DNA of 64,000 nt from CAIKBL01 sp050247235 (GTDB taxonomy: Bacteria; Pseudomonadota; Gammaproteobacteria; Ga0077536). The stretch spans positions 1 to 64,000 of the forward strand of contig JBFWUN010000005.1 in assembly GCA_050247235.1 (NCBI GenBank). The letters run 5' to 3'. The notes beneath the pieces were generated by a model, which searched no databases, was not told where the DNA came from, and worked only from the letters and a program-made list of their open reading frames with translations. The translations under genes were made by a program, and so were the position numbers. Position 1 is the stretch's first letter, and each line of letters opens with the position of its first letter. Of this stretch, positions 18,079 through 27,903 are shown in pieces.

Positions 18079-18771
18079 TTGGCCGAGCGGGTCCGACTTC
18101 CGCGCTGGATCTGGCTGTGGTTTCCGCCGCTGCTGGCGGTGATCGTTTTCGTCACCCGGCTGGCGGATCCGGCGTTCTACGATCGCTACATCGAGGGTGA
18201 ACACGCGCTGGTCGAACTGGCGACACCGGTGGTCGCGCTCGGCGGGTTCCTGGTGGGCCTTACGATGCTTGGAATGTTGCGCGAACTCCCTTCACGCGCG
18301 ATGCGTGCGTGGGTCGTGCTCGTCACGCTTGCATGCCTGTATCTCGCCGGCGAGGAACTTTCGTGGGGGCAGCAGCTATTCCAGTGGGACACGCCGGTCG
18401 CCATCGAGCAACTGAACGATCAGCGCGAAACCAACCTGCACAACATGAGCAGCTGGTTCGATCAGAAACCGCGGCTGCTGCTCGAACTGTGGGTGCTGAT
18501 CGGTGGGGTGATCGTTCCGCTCCGGCGGCGCTGGCGCCGTCGCACGAGCAACAAGGTATTCTGGAAATGGTTCTGGCCGGCGTGGGAGTGCTTTCCGACC
18601 GCGCTGCTCGCCATCCTGATCAAGCTGCCGGAGCGGTATCGCGATGTCGCGGGCGCCGGGTCGCTGCCATTCGAAATCCGCTGGAGCGAGCCGCAGGAAT
18701 ACTATTTCGCGCTTTTCCTGTTCATCTACCTGCTCGCCGTGCGGGCACGCCTGCGCGCCCGCACGGGTTGA
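18079..18771 (+). CDS. Unknown integral membrane protein linked to ctaB
   Basis: The 230-residue protein has about five hydrophobic segments. I cannot assign a function. The motif GEELSWGQQLFQW near residues 92-104, and NLHNMSSWF further on, resemble a widespread but uncharacterised bacterial membrane family. It starts with TTG 7 bases after ctaB, so it is probably at the end of the oxidase transcript. Its stop lies 9 bases from the converging rpoH stop. Confidence 0.7.
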   Translation: MAERVRLPRWIWLWFPPLLAVIVFVTRLADPAFYDRYIEGEHALVELATPVVALGGFLVGLTMLGMLRELPSRAMRAWVVLVTLACLYLAGEELSWGQQLFQWDTPVAIEQLNDQRETNLHNMSSWFDQKPRLLLELWVLIGGVIVPLRRRWRRRTSNKVFWKWFWPAWECFPTALLAILIKLPERYRDVAGAGSLPFEIRWSEPQEYYFALFLFIYLLAVRARLRARTG

Positions 18772-18780
18772 ACCGGCCGC

Positions 18781-19647
<867 letters not shown>

Positions 19648-19687
19648 GGGCGAAGTCACCTCTTGGGCATCCTGATGGTTGAAAATG

Positions 19688-19714
19688 TTAGCACTCCCGT
19701 CTTTAGAGTGCTAA
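19688..19714 (-). promoter_or_regulatory. CIRCE operator (HrcA site) upstream of rpoH
   Basis: TTAGCACTC at 19688-19696 and GAGTGCTAA at 19706-19714 flank a 9-base spacer. This is the exact CIRCE consensus bound by the heat-shock repressor HrcA. It sits 41-67 bases upstream of the rpoH ATG and about 90 bases before the divergent HEXXH-protein gene, so it could affect both. A second copy lies before groES at 60568-60594. Confidence 0.93.
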
Positions 19715-19805
19715 TAGCGACGAAGTTCCGTGCGCCTGAAGGACGGCGGCGCGCGTCATACCCGGCCCCGGAATGCACCCGGCACCCCCGTGCCCGGCTG
19801 GCCCC

Positions 19806-20336
19806 ATGAGCCCGGAGCCGACACCTTCAGACGTCGCGCGATTGGGTCCGCGGAGCGGCGCGGCCGCCCGCGCCCTCGCCACGCTGTGTCTCCGCCATGG
19901 GCTCGCGGTTGTCCAGGTCGGGCACGCCGAACCCATCCCAGGCAGTTACTGGGGTCCACCTGAAGCCGGCCTGTTGCGCGGGCGCCTGTACGTGCGCGCG
20001 GACACGCCGCTGACGTCGGCACTGCACGAGGCCTGCCACTATTTCTGCATGGATGACGTCCGGCGCCGCACGCTCGATACCGATGCCGGCGGCGATCCGC
20101 TGGAGGAGTGCGCGGTCTGCTACCTGTCCGTGCTGCTCGCCGACCAGCTGCCGGGATATGGCCAGGACGCGATGCTGCTCGACATGGATCGCTGGGGATA
20201 CAGCTATCGGCTGGGCTCGGCGCGGGCATGGTTCGAGGAAGACGCCGAGGATGCCCGCGCATGGCTCGAACGCGCGGGCTGGGTGGATGCGCACGGCCGG
20301 CTCACCGCGGCGCACGCGCGGCGCGCCCCCGCCTGA
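19806..20336 (+). CDS. Putative HEXXH zinc metallopeptidase-like protein, unknown
   Basis: The 176-residue cytosolic protein has SALHEACHYFC with H74, E75 and H78, a HEXXH zinc motif, and 22-23 residues later LEECAVCYLSVLLAD, where E100 or E101 could be the third ligand. The HEXXH followed by E-x-x-A/C-x-x-x-L pattern recalls ImmA/IrrE-type gluzincins, but overall similarity is not evident to me. It is divergent from rpoH and shares its CIRCE-containing intergenic region. An in-frame ATG at 19773 would add 11 residues. It ends 14 bases from the converging ftsY. Confidence 0.65.
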   Translation: MSPEPTPSDVARLGPRSGAAARALATLCLRHGLAVVQVGHAEPIPGSYWGPPEAGLLRGRLYVRADTPLTSALHEACHYFCMDDVRRRTLDTDAGGDPLEECAVCYLSVLLADQLPGYGQDAMLLDMDRWGYSYRLGSARAWFEEDAEDARAWLERAGWVDAHGRLTAAHARRAPA

Positions 20337-20350
20337 CCGTTGCTCGACGC

Positions 20351-21271
20351 TCAGCCGGTCTCGGTCGGGGCGTCGGTGCCGAGCAGCGCCGCCACGAAAT
20401 CTTCGGCGTCGAAGACCTGCAGGTCGTCGAACTGTTCTCCCACGCCCACGAACCGCAGCGGCAGCTTCAGTTCCTCCGCCAGCGCGAACACGATGCCGCC
20501 TTTCGCCGTGCCGTCGAGCTTCGTCAGCACCACGGAATCGAGCTTGACCGCCGCATGGAAGGTCCGCGCCTGCTGCAACGCGTTCTGGCCCATCGTCGCG
20601 TCCAGCACGAGCATCGTCTCATGCGGCGCCGCCGGGTGCTGCTTGCCGAGCACGCGCCGGATCTTGCCGAGCTCCGCCATCAGCCCGCTTTGCGTGTGCA
20701 GCCGTCCCGCGGTGTCCGCGATCAGGACGTCCACCGCGCGCGCCCGCGCGGCCGCGTAGGCGTCGAAGATCACCGAGGCCGGATCCGCGCCCGTGCCCTG
20801 TGCCACTACCGGGATGCCAAGCCGCTCGCCCCAGGTCTTCAGCTGTTCGACGGCCGCGGCGCGAAAGGTGTCACCCGCCGCGAACATCACCTGCAATCCG
20901 GCGGCCTGCAGGCGCCGGCCGATTTTTGCGATCGTCGTCGTCTTGCCGACACCATTCACCCCGACGACGAGTATCACGAACGGGCCGTCGCGTTCACCCG
21001 GCACCTCGAGCGGGTGCACCACGGGTGCGAGTACCTTCACCATCTCGGCGCGCAGTACTTCGACGAGCGGCGTGTCGCCTGTTGCCCGCCTGCGCACCGC
21101 CTGCATGATGGTCTCCGTGGTCTGCACGCCGGTGTCGGCGAGCAGCAGCGCTGTCTCGAGCGTTTCCAGCGACGCGGCATCGATCGGCTCGCGCCGGGTG
21201 AACAGGCCCTTGATGCGGTTGAGCAGTCCGTCGCGCGTGCGCGCGATCCCTTCTCTGAGTCGTTTGAACAT
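20351..21271 (-). CDS. ftsY: Signal recognition particle receptor FtsY
   Basis: The 306-residue SRP GTPase receives ribosome-SRP complexes at the membrane. GTPase motifs are complete: GVNGVGKTTTIAKIGRRL (G1), AGDTFRAAAVEQL, DTAGRLHTQSGLM (G3) and TKLDGTAKGG (G4). It starts with MFKRLREGIARTRDGLLNRI and lacks the long acidic N-terminal domain of the E. coli protein, as in many other bacteria. It is divergent from the M16 peptidase pair, as often seen in gammaproteobacteria. Confidence 0.96.
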   Translation of the reverse strand: MFKRLREGIARTRDGLLNRIKGLFTRREPIDAASLETLETALLLADTGVQTTETIMQAVRRRATGDTPLVEVLRAEMVKVLAPVVHPLEVPGERDGPFVILVVGVNGVGKTTTIAKIGRRLQAAGLQVMFAAGDTFRAAAVEQLKTWGERLGIPVVAQGTGADPASVIFDAYAAARARAVDVLIADTAGRLHTQSGLMAELGKIRRVLGKQHPAAPHETMLVLDATMGQNALQQARTFHAAVKLDSVVLTKLDGTAKGGIVFALAEELKLPLRFVGVGEQFDDLQVFDAEDFVAALLGTDAPTETG

Positions 21272-21361
21272 GCGGGGCGGCAGTTGCTGGCTGAACGCGG
21301 GGCCGGACGGGCGTTGCGCTATGCTAGAGCCCATTCGAAAAATAATCGAGGTTGCCTGCCC

Positions 21362-22705
21362 GTGCGCATCGCGCTTGCCAGTGTCCTGATCGCCCTGTCG
21401 GTTGCCGCAGAAGCCGCGACGACGGCCACCGAGTTCGCGCTCGGCAATGGCCTGCGGGTCATTGTCCAGGAAGACCACCGGGCGCCGGTCGCGGTTGTGC
21501 AGATCTGGTACCGGGTCGGCGGCAGTGACGAGACGGATGGCACCACCGGCCTGTCGCACGCACTCGAACACATGATGTTCAAGCGGACCACGCATCTTGC
21601 GACCGGCGAGTTCTCCCGTCGCGTCGCCGCCCGCGGCGGTCGTGAGAACGCGTTCACGACGGCGGATTACACCACTTACTTCCAGCAATGGAGCGCGGAC
21701 GAAGTTGCGCAGAGCTTCGCGCTCGAAGCCGAGCGCATGCAGTACCTCGAGCTCGACCCCGAGGAGTTCGCAAACGAAATGAAAGTGATCCGCGAGGAAC
21801 GCCGGCTGCGGACGGACGACGATGCACAGGCGCGCGCGATGGAGGCGGTGCTCGCGCACACCTGGCAGACCAGTCCCTATCGGCAACCCGTCATCGGCTG
21901 GGCCGCGGACATCGAACAGCTCACACTCGAAGACCTGCGGAAGTGGTACGCGCGGTACTACACCCCGGACAATGCGCTCGTCGTGGTCGTCGGTGACGTC
22001 CAGCCGGAGGAAATCCGGTCCCTCGCGGAGCGCCATTTCGGCGGGATCCCGCGTCGCGCGCCACCCGCCCGCAAATCGCGCCCCGAAGTCGCACAGCGTG
22101 GGCCGAAGCGACTGACCATCGCGGATCCCGAGCTCAGGCTGCCGCGTGTGACCCTGCACTACAAGGTGCCCGGCCTGACCGGCATCGGGACCGGCGAGCC
22201 GGCCATCGAACCCTGGGAGATCTACGCGCTGGAGGTACTGGCGTCGACCTTCGACGGCGGCGCGAGCGCACGCTTCCCGCGCGAACTGGTCCGCGGACGC
22301 GAGATCGCGCTGGCGGCCGGCACGTCCTACTCGAGCACATCGCGCCTGCCGGACCTGTTTACGTTCGACGCCGTCCCGCGCGAGGGCGTTGAGCTGCCCG
22401 CACTGGAAGCAGCGCTGCGCGCGCAGATCGCCGCGATCCAGGCCGAGCCACCCGCCGCGGATGAACTCGCGCGCATCAAGCGCGCGGTGGTCGCCGACAA
22501 CGTGTTCCAGCAGGATTCGATGTTCAGCCAGGCGATGATCATCGGCGCACTCGCGATCAACGGGATCGACTGGCGCCTGAAGGATCGTTACGTGGAGAAC
22601 ATCGAAGCAGTGACCCCCGCACAGGTGCAGCAGGTGGCGCGCAAGTACCTGCGCGACGAAGTACTCACGGTGGCTCACCTGGTGCCGGAGAACCCCCGTG
22701 ACTGA
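21362..22705 (+). CDS. M16 family zinc peptidase, catalytic subunit-like
   Basis: The 447-residue secreted protein has a signal peptide (start MRIALASVLIALSVAAEAA, written with the GTG start) and the inverted zinc motif SHALEH, giving H66, E69 and H70 of the M16 pitrilysin class. GRENAFTTADYTTYFQQ follows in the catalytic half. It overlaps the next gene, an M16 homologue without the motif, so the two probably form a heterodimer like mitochondrial processing peptidase subunits. The substrate is unknown. Confidence 0.9.
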   Translation: MRIALASVLIALSVAAEAATTATEFALGNGLRVIVQEDHRAPVAVVQIWYRVGGSDETDGTTGLSHALEHMMFKRTTHLATGEFSRRVAARGGRENAFTTADYTTYFQQWSADEVAQSFALEAERMQYLELDPEEFANEMKVIREERRLRTDDDAQARAMEAVLAHTWQTSPYRQPVIGWAADIEQLTLEDLRKWYARYYTPDNALVVVVGDVQPEEIRSLAERHFGGIPRRAPPARKSRPEVAQRGPKRLTIADPELRLPRVTLHYKVPGLTGIGTGEPAIEPWEIYALEVLASTFDGGASARFPRELVRGREIALAAGTSYSSTSRLPDLFTFDAVPREGVELPALEAALRAQIAAIQAEPPAADELARIKRAVVADNVFQQDSMFSQAMIIGALAINGIDWRLKDRYVENIEAVTPAQVQQVARKYLRDEVLTVAHLVPENPRD

Positions 22706-24026
22706 GGCCCGCGCGATGATCGGCGTGCGGATGGTCGTCGGCGCGATCCTGCTGTGCGCCAGCGCGTGGTGCGCCGGGTCCCCCTCGATCCAGCGCTGGG
22801 TCACGGACGACGTGCCGGTGCTGTTCGTCGCTGCTCCCGAGATCCCGATGTTCAAGGTCCGGGTGGTGTTCGCGGCGGGCAGCGCGCGCGACCACGCGGC
22901 GCCGGGCCTCGCGGCACTGACCAATGCGCTGCTCGGCGAAGGCACCGCCGCGCTGACGACCGATGAGTTCCATCGACAGCTCGAGAACACCGGCGCGCAG
23001 CTCGGCAGCGGTACCACCCGCGACATGGCTTTTCTCTCGCTCAAGAGCCTGACCGACCGCCGGGTCGCGCAACCGGCGGTTGCGTTGCTCAACGGCGCGC
23101 TGGTCGCGCCGCGCTTCGACGCCGCGGACTTCGCGCGCGCACGGCAGCAGATGCTCGCCGGACTTGAACAGGAAAAGAGTTCACCCGCGGCGCTCGGGGA
23201 CCGCGCGATGCATCGCGCGATCTACGGCAAGCACCCCTACGCGCTTCCGCGCAGCGGCACCGAGGCTTCGGTCGCCGCGTTCAGCCTCGACGCCGTACGC
23301 GCCTTCCATCGGCAGTATTACGTGCGCAGGAACGCGCTCGTCGTAATCGTGGGCGCGCTGTCGCGCGCGGAGGCGGAAACGCTCGCAGCCCAGGTGGTGG
23401 CTGGCCTGCCCGCCGGCGCCCGCGCGCCCGCGCTGCCGCCGGTGCCACCGCTGACCGAGGAACACACCGAACGCGTGGCTTTCCCCGGTGCACAGAGTCA
23501 CCTCATCTTCGCGCAACCCGGGATCTCGCGGCACGACCCGGACTACTTTCCGCTGGTGGTCGGCAACCACGTGCTCGGGGCCAACGGATCGGTTGCGCTG
23601 CTGTTCCAGGAGATCCGCGAGAAGCGCGGGCTTTCTTACGCGGTCGACAGCTACTTCGAACCGATGGCCGAGGCGGGCCCCTTCGTGGTTTCGCTGCAGA
23701 CCGATCACCGGCGCGAGCGCGAGGCGCGCGCGGTGCTGTTCGACACACTGCGGCGGTTCATCGAGGACGGACCGGAGGAAGCCGCCCTCGCAGCTGCCAG
23801 GCAGAACCTGATCGGCGGATTTCCGCTGCGCATCGACAGCAATTCGAAACTCGCCGAGTACCTGACGATCATCGGCTTCTACGATCTCCCGCTCGACTAC
23901 CTCGAGGCTTATCCGCGTGCAGTCGCGGCCGTCACCGCCGCGCAGGTGCGCGACGCCTTCCAGCGCCGGGTCCGGCTGGACCAGATGGCCAAGATCACGG
24001 TGGGTCCGCCCGCCCCGTCACCATGA
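22698..24026 (+). CDS. M16 family peptidase-like protein lacking the zinc motif
   Basis: The 442-residue protein has an N-terminal signal sequence (VVGAILLCASAWCAGS) and the two-half M16 fold, with FREIREKRGLSYAV-like text at FQEIREKRGLSYAVDSYF. At the place of HXXEH it reads GLAALTNALLGEG, so it cannot bind zinc there. It starts with GTG 8 bases before the end of the active M16 gene. Family knowledge suggests it is the non-catalytic partner that helps enclose substrates. Confidence 0.88.
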   Translation: MTEARAMIGVRMVVGAILLCASAWCAGSPSIQRWVTDDVPVLFVAAPEIPMFKVRVVFAAGSARDHAAPGLAALTNALLGEGTAALTTDEFHRQLENTGAQLGSGTTRDMAFLSLKSLTDRRVAQPAVALLNGALVAPRFDAADFARARQQMLAGLEQEKSSPAALGDRAMHRAIYGKHPYALPRSGTEASVAAFSLDAVRAFHRQYYVRRNALVVIVGALSRAEAETLAAQVVAGLPAGARAPALPPVPPLTEEHTERVAFPGAQSHLIFAQPGISRHDPDYFPLVVGNHVLGANGSVALLFQEIREKRGLSYAVDSYFEPMAEAGPFVVSLQTDHRREREARAVLFDTLRRFIEDGPEEAALAAARQNLIGGFPLRIDSNSKLAEYLTIIGFYDLPLDYLEAYPRAVAAVTAAQVRDAFQRRVRLDQMAKITVGPPAPSP

Positions 24027-24619
24027 TCGCCGCCCGGCCGGCGCCCGGAAGAGTGCGCGTGATCGGCGGCGAGTGGCGTCGTCGCTGGCTGCCGGTACCG
24101 CCCGACGACAGCGTCCGGCCCACCGCGGACCGGGTGCGCGAAACGCTTTTCAACTGGCTCGCGCCGGTACTGCCCGGCGCGCGCTGTCTTGACCTGTTTG
24201 CGGGCAGCGGCGTTCTCGGCATCGAAGCGGTGTCACGCGGCGCGGCGCACGCAACCCTGGTCGACGTGGCACCGGCCCAGATCGCGCGCCTGCGCGCCAG
24301 TATCGAGCTGCTCGCCGCGGGATCGCGCATCGAGGTGGTGCATGCCGACGCGCGCCGGTTGCTCGCCGCCGCGCCGCCGAATCCGTACGACATCGTGTTC
24401 GTGGATCCGCCTTACGCGAGCGGACTGGCACCCGGTGTACTGCCGCTGCTCGGCGCGTGCTGGATTGCTGCCGGCGCGCTGATCTACGTCGAACAGGCGC
24501 GGTCCGAACCACCGATCGCGCCCCCGGAGGGATGGCGTATGATGCGCGAGGGCGCGACCCGCCAGTCCCGCTACGCCCTCGTCAGGGCACCGGACGGGCA
24601 GGCACCAGTCAGGAGTTAA
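24023..24619 (+). CDS. rsmD: 16S rRNA (guanine-966-N2)-methyltransferase
   Basis: The 198-residue enzyme methylates G966 of 16S rRNA. RVIGGEWRRRWLPVP at the N-terminus, SAM motif DLFAGSGVLGIEAVSRGA and the N6-methyltransferase-like FVDPPYASG are all RsmD features. It overlaps the M16 gene by 4 bases (ATGA). coaD follows after 2 bases, and the rsmD-coaD-ferredoxin order is usual in gammaproteobacteria. Confidence 0.94.
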   Translation: MIAARPAPGRVRVIGGEWRRRWLPVPPDDSVRPTADRVRETLFNWLAPVLPGARCLDLFAGSGVLGIEAVSRGAAHATLVDVAPAQIARLRASIELLAAGSRIEVVHADARRLLAAAPPNPYDIVFVDPPYASGLAPGVLPLLGACWIAAGALIYVEQARSEPPIAPPEGWRMMREGATRQSRYALVRAPDGQAPVRS

Positions 24620-24621
24620 CC

Positions 24622-25116
24622 TTGGGCAACATCGCGATCTATCCGGGAACTTTCGACCCGATCACCAACGGGCATAGCGACATCGTCGCGCGTGCGGCCC
24701 GCATCTTCGATCACGTGATCGTGGCCGTCGCGGCCAGCACCGCGAAGAACACCGCGTTCTCCACCGATGAGCGCGTCGATCTCGCGCGCCGCATCTTCGG
24801 CGAGCACCGCAACGTCGAGGTTCGCCGGTTCGAGGGACTGCTCGCCCATTTCGTGCGCGACTGCGGCGCCAACGCGGTGCTCCGCGGGCTGCGCGCCGTG
24901 TCCGATTTCGAGTACGAATTCCAGCTCGCCGGCATGAACAAGCGGCTGGTGCCCGAGGCGGACACCATCTTCCTGCCGACCAGCGAACACTACTCCTACA
25001 TCTCCTCGTCGCTCATTCGCGAGATCGCCTCGCTCGGCGGCGACGTCAGCGAGTTCGTGCATCCCATCGTCCACGCCGCGCTCAGCGAACGACTCGGCAA
25101 GCGCACCAAGAAGTGA
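24622..25116 (+). CDS. coaD: Phosphopantetheine adenylyltransferase
   Basis: The 164-residue enzyme makes dephospho-CoA from phosphopantetheine and ATP. The nucleotidyltransferase motif YPGTFDPITNGHSD is at the N-terminus and YSYISSSLIREIAS near residue 130. The TTG at 24622 is favoured because AGGAGT lies 6 bases upstream and the family begins within a few residues of this point. A longer open frame upstream is a shadow of rsmD. Confidence 0.95.
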   Translation: MGNIAIYPGTFDPITNGHSDIVARAARIFDHVIVAVAASTAKNTAFSTDERVDLARRIFGEHRNVEVRRFEGLLAHFVRDCGANAVLRGLRAVSDFEYEFQLAGMNKRLVPEADTIFLPTSEHYSYISSSLIREIASLGGDVSEFVHPIVHAALSERLGKRTKK

Positions 25117-25124
25117 GCTGACCG

Positions 25125-25388
25125 GTGGCGCTGCTGATCACGGACCAGTGCATCAATTGCGACGTCTGCGAGCCGGAATGTCCCAACCAGGCCATCTACG
25201 AAGGCGCCGAGCATTACGAGATCGATCCGATGCGCTGCACCGAATGCGTTGGCCACTTCGACCAGCCGCAGTGCGTGCAGGTGTGCCCGGTGGATTGCAT
25301 TCCGAAGGATCCGGCGCATCCCGAAAGTCCGGAGACGCTGCTGCGCAAGTACCATGCGCTGACGCGCACCGAGGAAATGAAGCCTTGA
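25125..25388 (+). CDS. YfhL-type 2[4Fe-4S] ferredoxin
   Basis: The 87-residue ferredoxin binds two 4Fe-4S clusters. Cysteines 9, 12, 15 and 19 (CINCDVCEPEC) and 38, 41, 50, 54 and 58 show the long insertion between cysteines of the second cluster that marks the Allochromatium/YfhL type. A C-terminal extension is present. It starts with GTG 8 bases after coaD. The electron partners are unknown. Confidence 0.93.
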   Translation: MALLITDQCINCDVCEPECPNQAIYEGAEHYEIDPMRCTECVGHFDQPQCVQVCPVDCIPKDPAHPESPETLLRKYHALTRTEEMKP

Positions 25389-27166
25389 AGAGATTCCTGC
25401 TCCTGACCTGCCTCGCCTGCGCGTGGTGGACCACGGCGGCACCGGCGCTGACCGAACCGAAGCAGGCCGCGGTGGCGAGCGCGCATCCGCTGGCGACCGC
25501 CGCGGGTCGCGAGGTGCTCGACGGCGGCGGCAATGCGTTCGACGCCGCCATCGCCGTCGCCGCCGCGCTGGCGGTGGTCGAGCCCTACTCGTCGGGAATC
25601 GGCGGCGGCGGGTTCTTCCTGCTGCACCGGGCGATCAGCGGCACCGACGTGTTTGTCGACGCGCGCGAGCGTGCGCCGCTCGCCGCCACCGACAAGCTCT
25701 ACCAGGATGCGCACGGAGAAGTGATTCCCGGCAGGTCGCTCAACGGCGCGCTCGCGGCTGCGATCCCGGGCACTCCGGCGGCGCTCGTGCATCTCGCGCT
25801 GTTGTACGGCCGGTTGCCGCTCGACCGCGCGCTGGCGCCGGCGATCCGCCTCGCGCGCGGAGGATTCCCCGTGACCGAGCACTACCGCGTGATGGCGGGC
25901 TTCCGGCGCGAGGTGCTTGCGGCCGACGCGGCTTCTGCGGCCATCTTTCTCGCGGACGCGCAGGTGCCGCCGCTCGGCCACGTGATCCGCCAGCCGGATC
26001 TCGCTGATACCCTGCAGGAGCTGGGGCGCCAGGGGAGCGCCGGCTTCTACGGCGGGGAAATCGCCGATCGGCTGGTCGAGGGGGTGACAGCGGGCGGCGG
26101 GATCTGGCGCGTCGAGGATCTCGCGCAGTACCGCGTCGTGGAACGCAACCCGGTGATCGGGCGTTACCGTGACATCGAGATCGTCTCCGCGCCGCCGCCC
26201 TCGTCAGGCGGCATCGTGCTGCTGGAGGCGCTGAACATCCTCGAAGCGTTCGACCTCCCGGCCATGGCGCCCGATGCGCGTGACCACGTGACGATCGAGG
26301 CCATGCGGCGCGCCTACCGCGATCGTGCGGAGTTTCTCGGCGACCCGGATTACGTCGACGTACCGACCGAATCGCTGATCGCGAAGTCGCACGCACGGGA
26401 AATCGGCGCCGATATCACGCTCGACCGGGCGACTCCGAGCAGCGCGCTGAAGCCGATCGCACCGCCGCCGCAAGGCGACCACACCACGCACTTCTCCGTC
26501 CTCGACGCCGAGGGCAATCGCGTGGCCGCCACGTTGAGCGTGAACTACCCGTTTGGTGCGTGCTACACGCCGGCCGGCACCGGCGTGCTGCTGAACAACG
26601 AGATGGACGACTTCTCATCGCGGCCGCTGACGCCGAACGCGTACGGTCTCGTCGGCGTCGACGCCAACGCCATCGGCCCCGGCAAGCGGCCGCTGTCGAG
26701 CATGACGCCCACGTTTCTCGTCACCAGGGATCGCATCGGCATTCTCGGCACCCCGGGCGGGAGCCGCATCATCTCGATGGTTCTGCTCGGCGCGCTGTCG
26801 TTTGCCGAACGCGAGCCGCCGGCAACGTGGGTCTCGCGCCCGCGCTTCCACCACCAGTACCTGCCGGACGAGGTGCTCTACGAACCGCAGGCGTTCAGCG
26901 CCGAGAGCCAGGCAGCGCTCACCGCGCGTGGCCACGCGCTCAAGCTTTCCAACCGCGAGTACGGCAACATGCACGCGATCCTGTGGGACCTGACCACCAA
27001 CGAGGTCTCTGCCGCGAGCGATCCGCGCGGCGAAGGCAAGGCAGAGGTGTGGTCGTCCCGGGTCCCCGAGATCGCTTTGCCGGCGACGGATGCCCCACCG
27101 TTGGAGGAGCCGGCCGCGCCGACCGCCGAGGACACCGTCCTGCCCGAGCTCGAGACCGCCGACTGA
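25385..27166 (+). CDS. ggt: Gamma-glutamyltransferase
   Basis: The 593-residue periplasmic enzyme cleaves glutathione and transfers or hydrolyses the gamma-glutamyl group. It is made as a proenzyme that cuts itself before the catalytic threonine in HTTHFSVLD. SGIGGGGFFLLH near residue 75 and NNEMDDFSS are family motifs. A signal peptide precedes ALTEPKQAAV. The start TTG at 25385 overlaps the ferredoxin stop. The C-terminal 30 residues, rich in proline, glutamate and alanine, are an unusual tail. Longer frames upstream are shadows. Confidence 0.93.
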   Translation: MKRFLLLTCLACAWWTTAAPALTEPKQAAVASAHPLATAAGREVLDGGGNAFDAAIAVAAALAVVEPYSSGIGGGGFFLLHRAISGTDVFVDARERAPLAATDKLYQDAHGEVIPGRSLNGALAAAIPGTPAALVHLALLYGRLPLDRALAPAIRLARGGFPVTEHYRVMAGFRREVLAADAASAAIFLADAQVPPLGHVIRQPDLADTLQELGRQGSAGFYGGEIADRLVEGVTAGGGIWRVEDLAQYRVVERNPVIGRYRDIEIVSAPPPSSGGIVLLEALNILEAFDLPAMAPDARDHVTIEAMRRAYRDRAEFLGDPDYVDVPTESLIAKSHAREIGADITLDRATPSSALKPIAPPPQGDHTTHFSVLDAEGNRVAATLSVNYPFGACYTPAGTGVLLNNEMDDFSSRPLTPNAYGLVGVDANAIGPGKRPLSSMTPTFLVTRDRIGILGTPGGSRIISMVLLGALSFAEREPPATWVSRPRFHHQYLPDEVLYEPQAFSAESQAALTARGHALKLSNREYGNMHAILWDLTTNEVSAASDPRGEGKAEVWSSRVPEIALPATDAPPLEEPAAPTAEDTVLPELETAD

Positions 27167-27203
27167 GATCTTCGCGCAGGTCCGCGCCGCGCAAACCGTC
27201 AGG

Positions 27204-27875
27204 TCAGGACAGGCCCACCACCGGCACGAGCGCGCCGTGAATCGCTGCCGCGGCATCCGATCCCAGGAAGCAGATCACGTTGGCGAGATCGGCCGGTTTC
27301 ACCCACTTCGCGAAGTCGGCGTCCGGCATGTCGGCGCGGTTGCGCGGCGTATCGATGATGCTGGGCAGCACCGCATTCACGTTGATGCCTTTCGCGCGCA
27401 GTTCCTTCGACAGGCTTTCCGTGAGCCGCATGACCACGCTCTTCGCGGCGCAGTAGGCGCTCATGTTTGCCTGTCCCTCGCGTGCCGACATCGCACCGAT
27501 ATTGACGATGCTTCCGCGGCCCTGCGCGAGCATGATCGGCACCGCGGCGTGGATCGCGTTCTGCGTGGTCGCGACGTTGATCTTGAACATCTGCTCCCAT
27601 TGCGGCGACGCGATCTCGTAGGCCGACTCGCCCATCGCGAATCCTCCCGCCACGTTGCACAGCACGTCGATGCGCCCGAGCCGCGCGAAGCAGGCGTCGG
27701 TGGCAGCCTTGTCCGTCAGGTCCACCGTCTCTTGCCGGCACGCCGGTGCGCCGGCGCCGAAGTGAATGTCGAGGCCGATCACCTCGGCGCCGAGTTCGCG
27801 CCCCCGTGCGACCACCGCGTGTCCGAGGAAGCCGTTCGCGCCGGTCACCACCACCTGTTTGCCGTCGAGCAACAT
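27204..27875 (-). CDS. Short-chain dehydrogenase/reductase
   Basis: The 223-residue enzyme is a classical SDR with the NAD(P) motif VTGANGFLGHAV near the start, NVAGG, and the catalytic YCAAK preceded by a serine-containing NIGAMSAREG. The ATG at 27875 was chosen because GGGGAGAGAGG lies just upstream; an ATG 5 codons earlier is in frame. The substrate cannot be read from the sequence. It is the last of four minus-strand catabolic-type genes (LLM, VOC, amidohydrolase, SDR). Confidence 0.88.
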   Translation of the reverse strand: MLLDGKQVVVTGANGFLGHAVVARGRELGAEVIGLDIHFGAGAPACRQETVDLTDKAATDACFARLGRIDVLCNVAGGFAMGESAYEIASPQWEQMFKINVATTQNAIHAAVPIMLAQGRGSIVNIGAMSAREGQANMSAYCAAKSVVMRLTESLSKELRAKGINVNAVLPSIIDTPRNRADMPDADFAKWVKPADLANVICFLGSDAAAAIHGALVPVVGLS

Positions 27876-27903
27876 GTCCTCTCTCCCCATGCGATGCGAT
27901 CTC

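Noticed and set aside
20351..23092. FtsY apparently extended to 913 residues
   Set aside because: The N-terminal 600 residues are antisense to the M16 peptidases. The real FtsY start is MFKRLREG at 21271.
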